Assembly: GCF_014839805.1 (NCBI RefSeq)
Contig: NC_051124.1
Coordinates: 8,370,001-8,434,000, forward strand
Reading direction: 5' to 3'
DNA from: Manduca sexta
Taxonomy: Eukaryota > Arthropoda > Insecta > Lepidoptera > Sphingidae
Length of the DNA stretch: 64,000 nt
Part shown: one piece after another, positions 60,904-64,000 of the stretch
Layout of the letters: every line of letters begins with the position of its first letter
Numbering within the stretch: position 1 is the first letter of the stretch
The notes under the pieces: model-generated
Seen by the model: only the letters and a program-made list of their open reading frames with translations
What the model was told of the DNA's origin: nothing
Database searches by the model: none
Made by a program: the position numbers and the translations under genes

Positions 60904-62079
60904 GTGAGCTTTCGTTGTTGTTATTATTTTTGTATTTTTATGTGATATTTTACACTGAAATCTAATCTGGGTGTATCGGCTTTACGGTACACAAAAAAAT
61001 TATGTCTCGTATTACCTGAACCCAAATAACTATGTTAAACACGTTATGTTCGTAACGAATATATTATGATATGAAACTGTTCTCGTAACATATTTTGTGT
61101 ATCAAATAAACACATCTTTGAAGATATTTTTATAGATAGTGAAATTACAAATTGTAAATAAACAACTGACCGAGTTTATACAAATATCTCATAAGATGTT
61201 TCATATGCCGCTAATCATATCTGATATTTACAAGACATTGATTTTATAATCAATGCTGAATGCAGTAATACAGATATTATCGTGCATCATCTGAAACTCA
61301 TCTGACTCAGCACTGCTTGCTTGAGATTTCTTATTGATTTTGATGAAGCATGAAGATATTGTCCGTATATTATTTTTATATTCTTTTTAGCTTATAAAGG
61401 CCAGGTTAATAGAACATCCTACACCATATAATATGTTCTTCCCTTGCATTTTATTAACTACATACGTAATAATACGTAAAAAAAAGGAATAGGGTATATT
61501 TCAAATTTAATTCTTAGTACTTTTGTTGCAGTAAAAATATGGTGGATATATAAATGATCACGTCAACACATGAATAAGCATAACCTAGTCAACATGTTAA
61601 TAGTAACAATGGATAATATGTAACGGCACACTATTGTCATTTTTTTATAGACAATAGAATGATGTCAAAGGACATTGACACAAAATAAATAGCAATGTTT
61701 GTCGGGAACGTTTTACTTCCGACAAATTGTATGAAATAATATGATAAAATTGACTATTTTAATTAAGGAAACTATGCAAATTTTTGGTTTATATTTCAAA
61801 TATCACTTGTTTAATAACAATGATATTAATATTATTATCTGCTTCATTTAGAATAACATTCATTATAAAAGACGATGGAACGTGCATTCTTAAAGTTTGA
61901 AAGGACTCATTCTCACAAAATACGTTGTAATATTTATGAAAAAAGAAATCTAATCAAAATTTATTTTTGGTTGATTTTTCTGGCGCAATAAGCATCAACG
62001 TCTTATTTTTTTACAGTAATAAACTCCGGGGATGTTACGTAAAAAAATGTAATAGCTTCTGTTCTAGTATATCTATTAT
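60904..62079. other. non-coding DNA after the last visible gene 2 exon
   Basis: AT-rich. No further exon with matching phase 0 was recognised, so the gene probably continues beyond the window. Confidence 0.5.
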
Positions 62080-62088
62080 GTATTTGTA

Positions 62089-62157
62089 AAACAAATCTAC
62101 TATCTTCATGTGGATTACTATCTTCATGTAATCCACATGAAGATAGTAGATTTGTTT
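62089..62157. repeat. perfect hairpin, 30-bp arms and 9-nt loop
   Basis: The left arm 62089-62118 is exactly inverted at 62128-62157; the loop is TATCTTCAT. The loop and the sequence next to it repeat part of the arm (ACTATCTTCATGT occurs twice in direct orientation). This favours creation by template switching during replication over a transposon origin. The pairing is perfect, so it is recent or maintained. Confidence 0.95.
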
Positions 62158-62659
62158 ATAAGATTAATTTGATGCGGTAATGTGAATCGTTTCAAATACC
62201 AATTGATACATTTATAGCATGTTACCTAACATTACAACTTACAAGTGGTTTTCGCTCGTTGATTTGTATCGTATAACACAAATTCGGTAATAATTAATGA
62301 TAACAATTGATACGGCGAGTCAACAACCTCATGAAAATAAGATCGTGATAAACTAGATACCTGCCAAATCTATTTTTAGTTAATGAAGTCTGCAGACCAA
62401 GTCGCAGTCTGTTATCAATAATGCTACTAAGCCATATACCTAATTTCTTTTTGTTATTACTCATATAACTACAGTTGTTCTTGGTAATAAGGTTAGTGTT
62501 ATTTGGTAATAAATTAAAGATAATTTTATAGACTTTGTAATTTGCAATTGCTATGGAGGAATAATTTGCAGTATAAACAAAAATGACACTTACAATAATA
62601 AGTTGTATGGTAGTTTTTTTGTCGTAATTACATTTGTGAAGATATCATCTTAAAAATTA
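62158..62659. other. non-coding stretch, nothing recognised
   Basis: No feature supported. Confidence 0.5.
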
Positions 62660-62917
62660 CTCAATCCCAGTTTGGAGTTAGGAAGTTGCCGGTGTGATAC
62701 CCACGTGCCTCAGCAAACACGTAAGCTCCTGGTCCTTCGCCTGATCTCTCAGGTCGTGTTGAATTGACGTCTCTTTGGATTATGCGATTGAAGAAAGACA
62801 GTGTGAGTGCACCTGTACACTGCACACACACTTGTGCATTATAATATCTACTGCTTACCTGGCTGATCTCCGTTAAGATTGGCCGCTGTGATCGAAATTT
62901 GGCTAAGAGGGATTCAT
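62660..62917 (+). mobile_element. LINE 3'-terminal fragment (family E), longer copy
   Basis: Contains CCGGTGTGATACCCACGTGC, TTCGCCTGATCTCTCAGGTC, GTGAGTGCACCTGTACACTG, CACACACTTGTGCATTATAA and GAAATTTGGCTAAGAGGGAT. The last parts align with 8766-8911. It resembles the end of a moth non-LTR retrotransposon. The minus-strand frame across it is not a gene. Confidence 0.6.
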
Positions 62918-64000
62918 ATTTCACAAACTTCATATTAATGAACTAATATGCTGCATTAATGAAGACAGGATTCGATAAGAATTTTTAGATAATCGTTGTC
63001 TCTTTCTGCTTTACAAATATTTAAAGATAAAAGAGTGATAGCGACAGCATATGTAATAAACACACCTAGAAAGAAGCAGTCAAGGGTAGATATCATATTT
63101 ACCTCTGCAAAAACAATACGCCATTCGTCCGCTGCTTATTTTCCCACACGGTTATCTTGCTAAATGTCTTCATCAATCTGCGAAGCTTTGTTCTTCAAGA
63201 CGTTTTGGATGAGTGACAGCTGTATATGGTTTCACTTTTTTATGATATTCTGACAGTATTTTTGTAGTGATTGTAATTAGTTGTAATAGTTACATGCAGT
63301 CTGTTCAATTGGCTATAGATTGTCGATGTGTTTTTCTTTAACCAGAAGATAATAAATAATTTTATACAATTTCTTCTTATATATTATGTTTATTAATTCT
63401 GTTACATAAATCTTACTAAGAGATAAATATACAGAAACCCTCTGTTGACGTTGGAAAACTATTTCCAACTGCAATTGAAGAAATTAATTGGTATCCGCTA
63501 AATTATATTTTGTACTACATTTTTTTTCCGCAGGTTTATAATGTCCGTAGTAATACTAATGTCTAATCACTGTTTGCAAACAGCTAGGCCTTGAGAGCGT
63601 ATGAATTAGTTTTATTAGTGCGTCAGCATAATATTTAAATTAAACTTTATAATTGCCAATTGACTTCCTTTATGTTTTTGTAGATTTAATTAATGTTTTT
63701 TCTTATTAAAATCGAATAAAAAGATTTTTTTTTTTTATTATTTTTAGCAATGTAAAAGATGAGGAAGTGTCAGATACAAAAACAAATTGGATTGCATTTA
63801 TTAAGTCTATATAATAGCAACACTTTCATATCGAATTCACTTTATAATTATAATTATTTATTTGGATTGCGAATGTAATCCAGTTAACGATTCGGCAATA
63901 AGCTGTAAGTGATTAGCTTTAAGTATCATTAATAAGTATTTCGTGAACAATTACGTGATGTAAAGGTATTGTATTTGTATGTATTTCAAGGCGTGGAAAC
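62918..64000. other. non-coding stretch, nothing recognised
   Basis: AT-rich, with homopolymer runs near 63.73 kb. No exon or repeat was recognised. Confidence 0.5.

Noticed and set aside
62661..62933. 90-codon minus-strand open frame
   Set aside because: It lies entirely in a + strand LINE 3' fragment that recurs at 8.8 kb.

Overview
This is AT-rich, intron-dominated nuclear DNA of an insect, almost certainly a moth or butterfly (Lepidoptera). Evidence: sparse short coding exons with GT/AG borders, a PKG/foraging-type kinase gene with the insect domain order, and several repeat types I associate with lepidopteran genomes (tRNA-derived SINEs, short Helitrons with A^T insertion sites, palindromic GACGTTTCGAA repeats, LINE 3' fragments). 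No rRNA, genuine tRNA gene or CRISPR array was found.

Only two genes are supported, both on the + strand. Gene 1 is the 5' part of a cGMP-dependent protein kinase (foraging / PKG-I type). Its first coding exon (35317-35738) carries the leucine zipper and the autoinhibitory KRTAISAEP segment. A second exon (38566-38732) begins cyclic-nucleotide-binding domain A. The splice phases match. The remaining cGMP-binding and kinase exons are not seen in the last 25 kb. Gene 2 is an unidentified protein with a long disordered first coding exon (55380-56991). A phase-matched short exon follows at 60803-60903, and a CpG-rich candidate promoter/5'UTR lies near 51.24-51.53 kb. It continues beyond the window. 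Gene 2 therefore lies inside a PKG intron, shares exons with it, or reveals an assembly join.

Layout: 1-35 kb is non-coding DNA upstream of the kinase, full of SINEs, Helitron-like elements, MITE-like palindromes, LINE fragments and small tandem duplications, with weak CpG-rich promoter candidates at 8.35 and 24.6 kb. 35-38.7 kb holds the kinase exons. 38.7-51 kb is intronic, with two antisense SINEs carrying clear target-site duplications and a CpG-rich island with a full CRE at 42.3-42.5 kb. 51-61 kb holds gene 2. 61-64 kb is non-coding and includes a perfect 30-bp-arm hairpin.

The most rewarding items are the gene-within-gene arrangement, the unknown gene 2 protein, the internally amplified Helitron at 16-17 kb, datable SINE insertions (one inside a tandem duplication), and the template-switch-like hairpin at 62.1 kb. 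I found no convincing new biological system beyond these. Family names and homology calls come from recognition alone and were not checked against any database.
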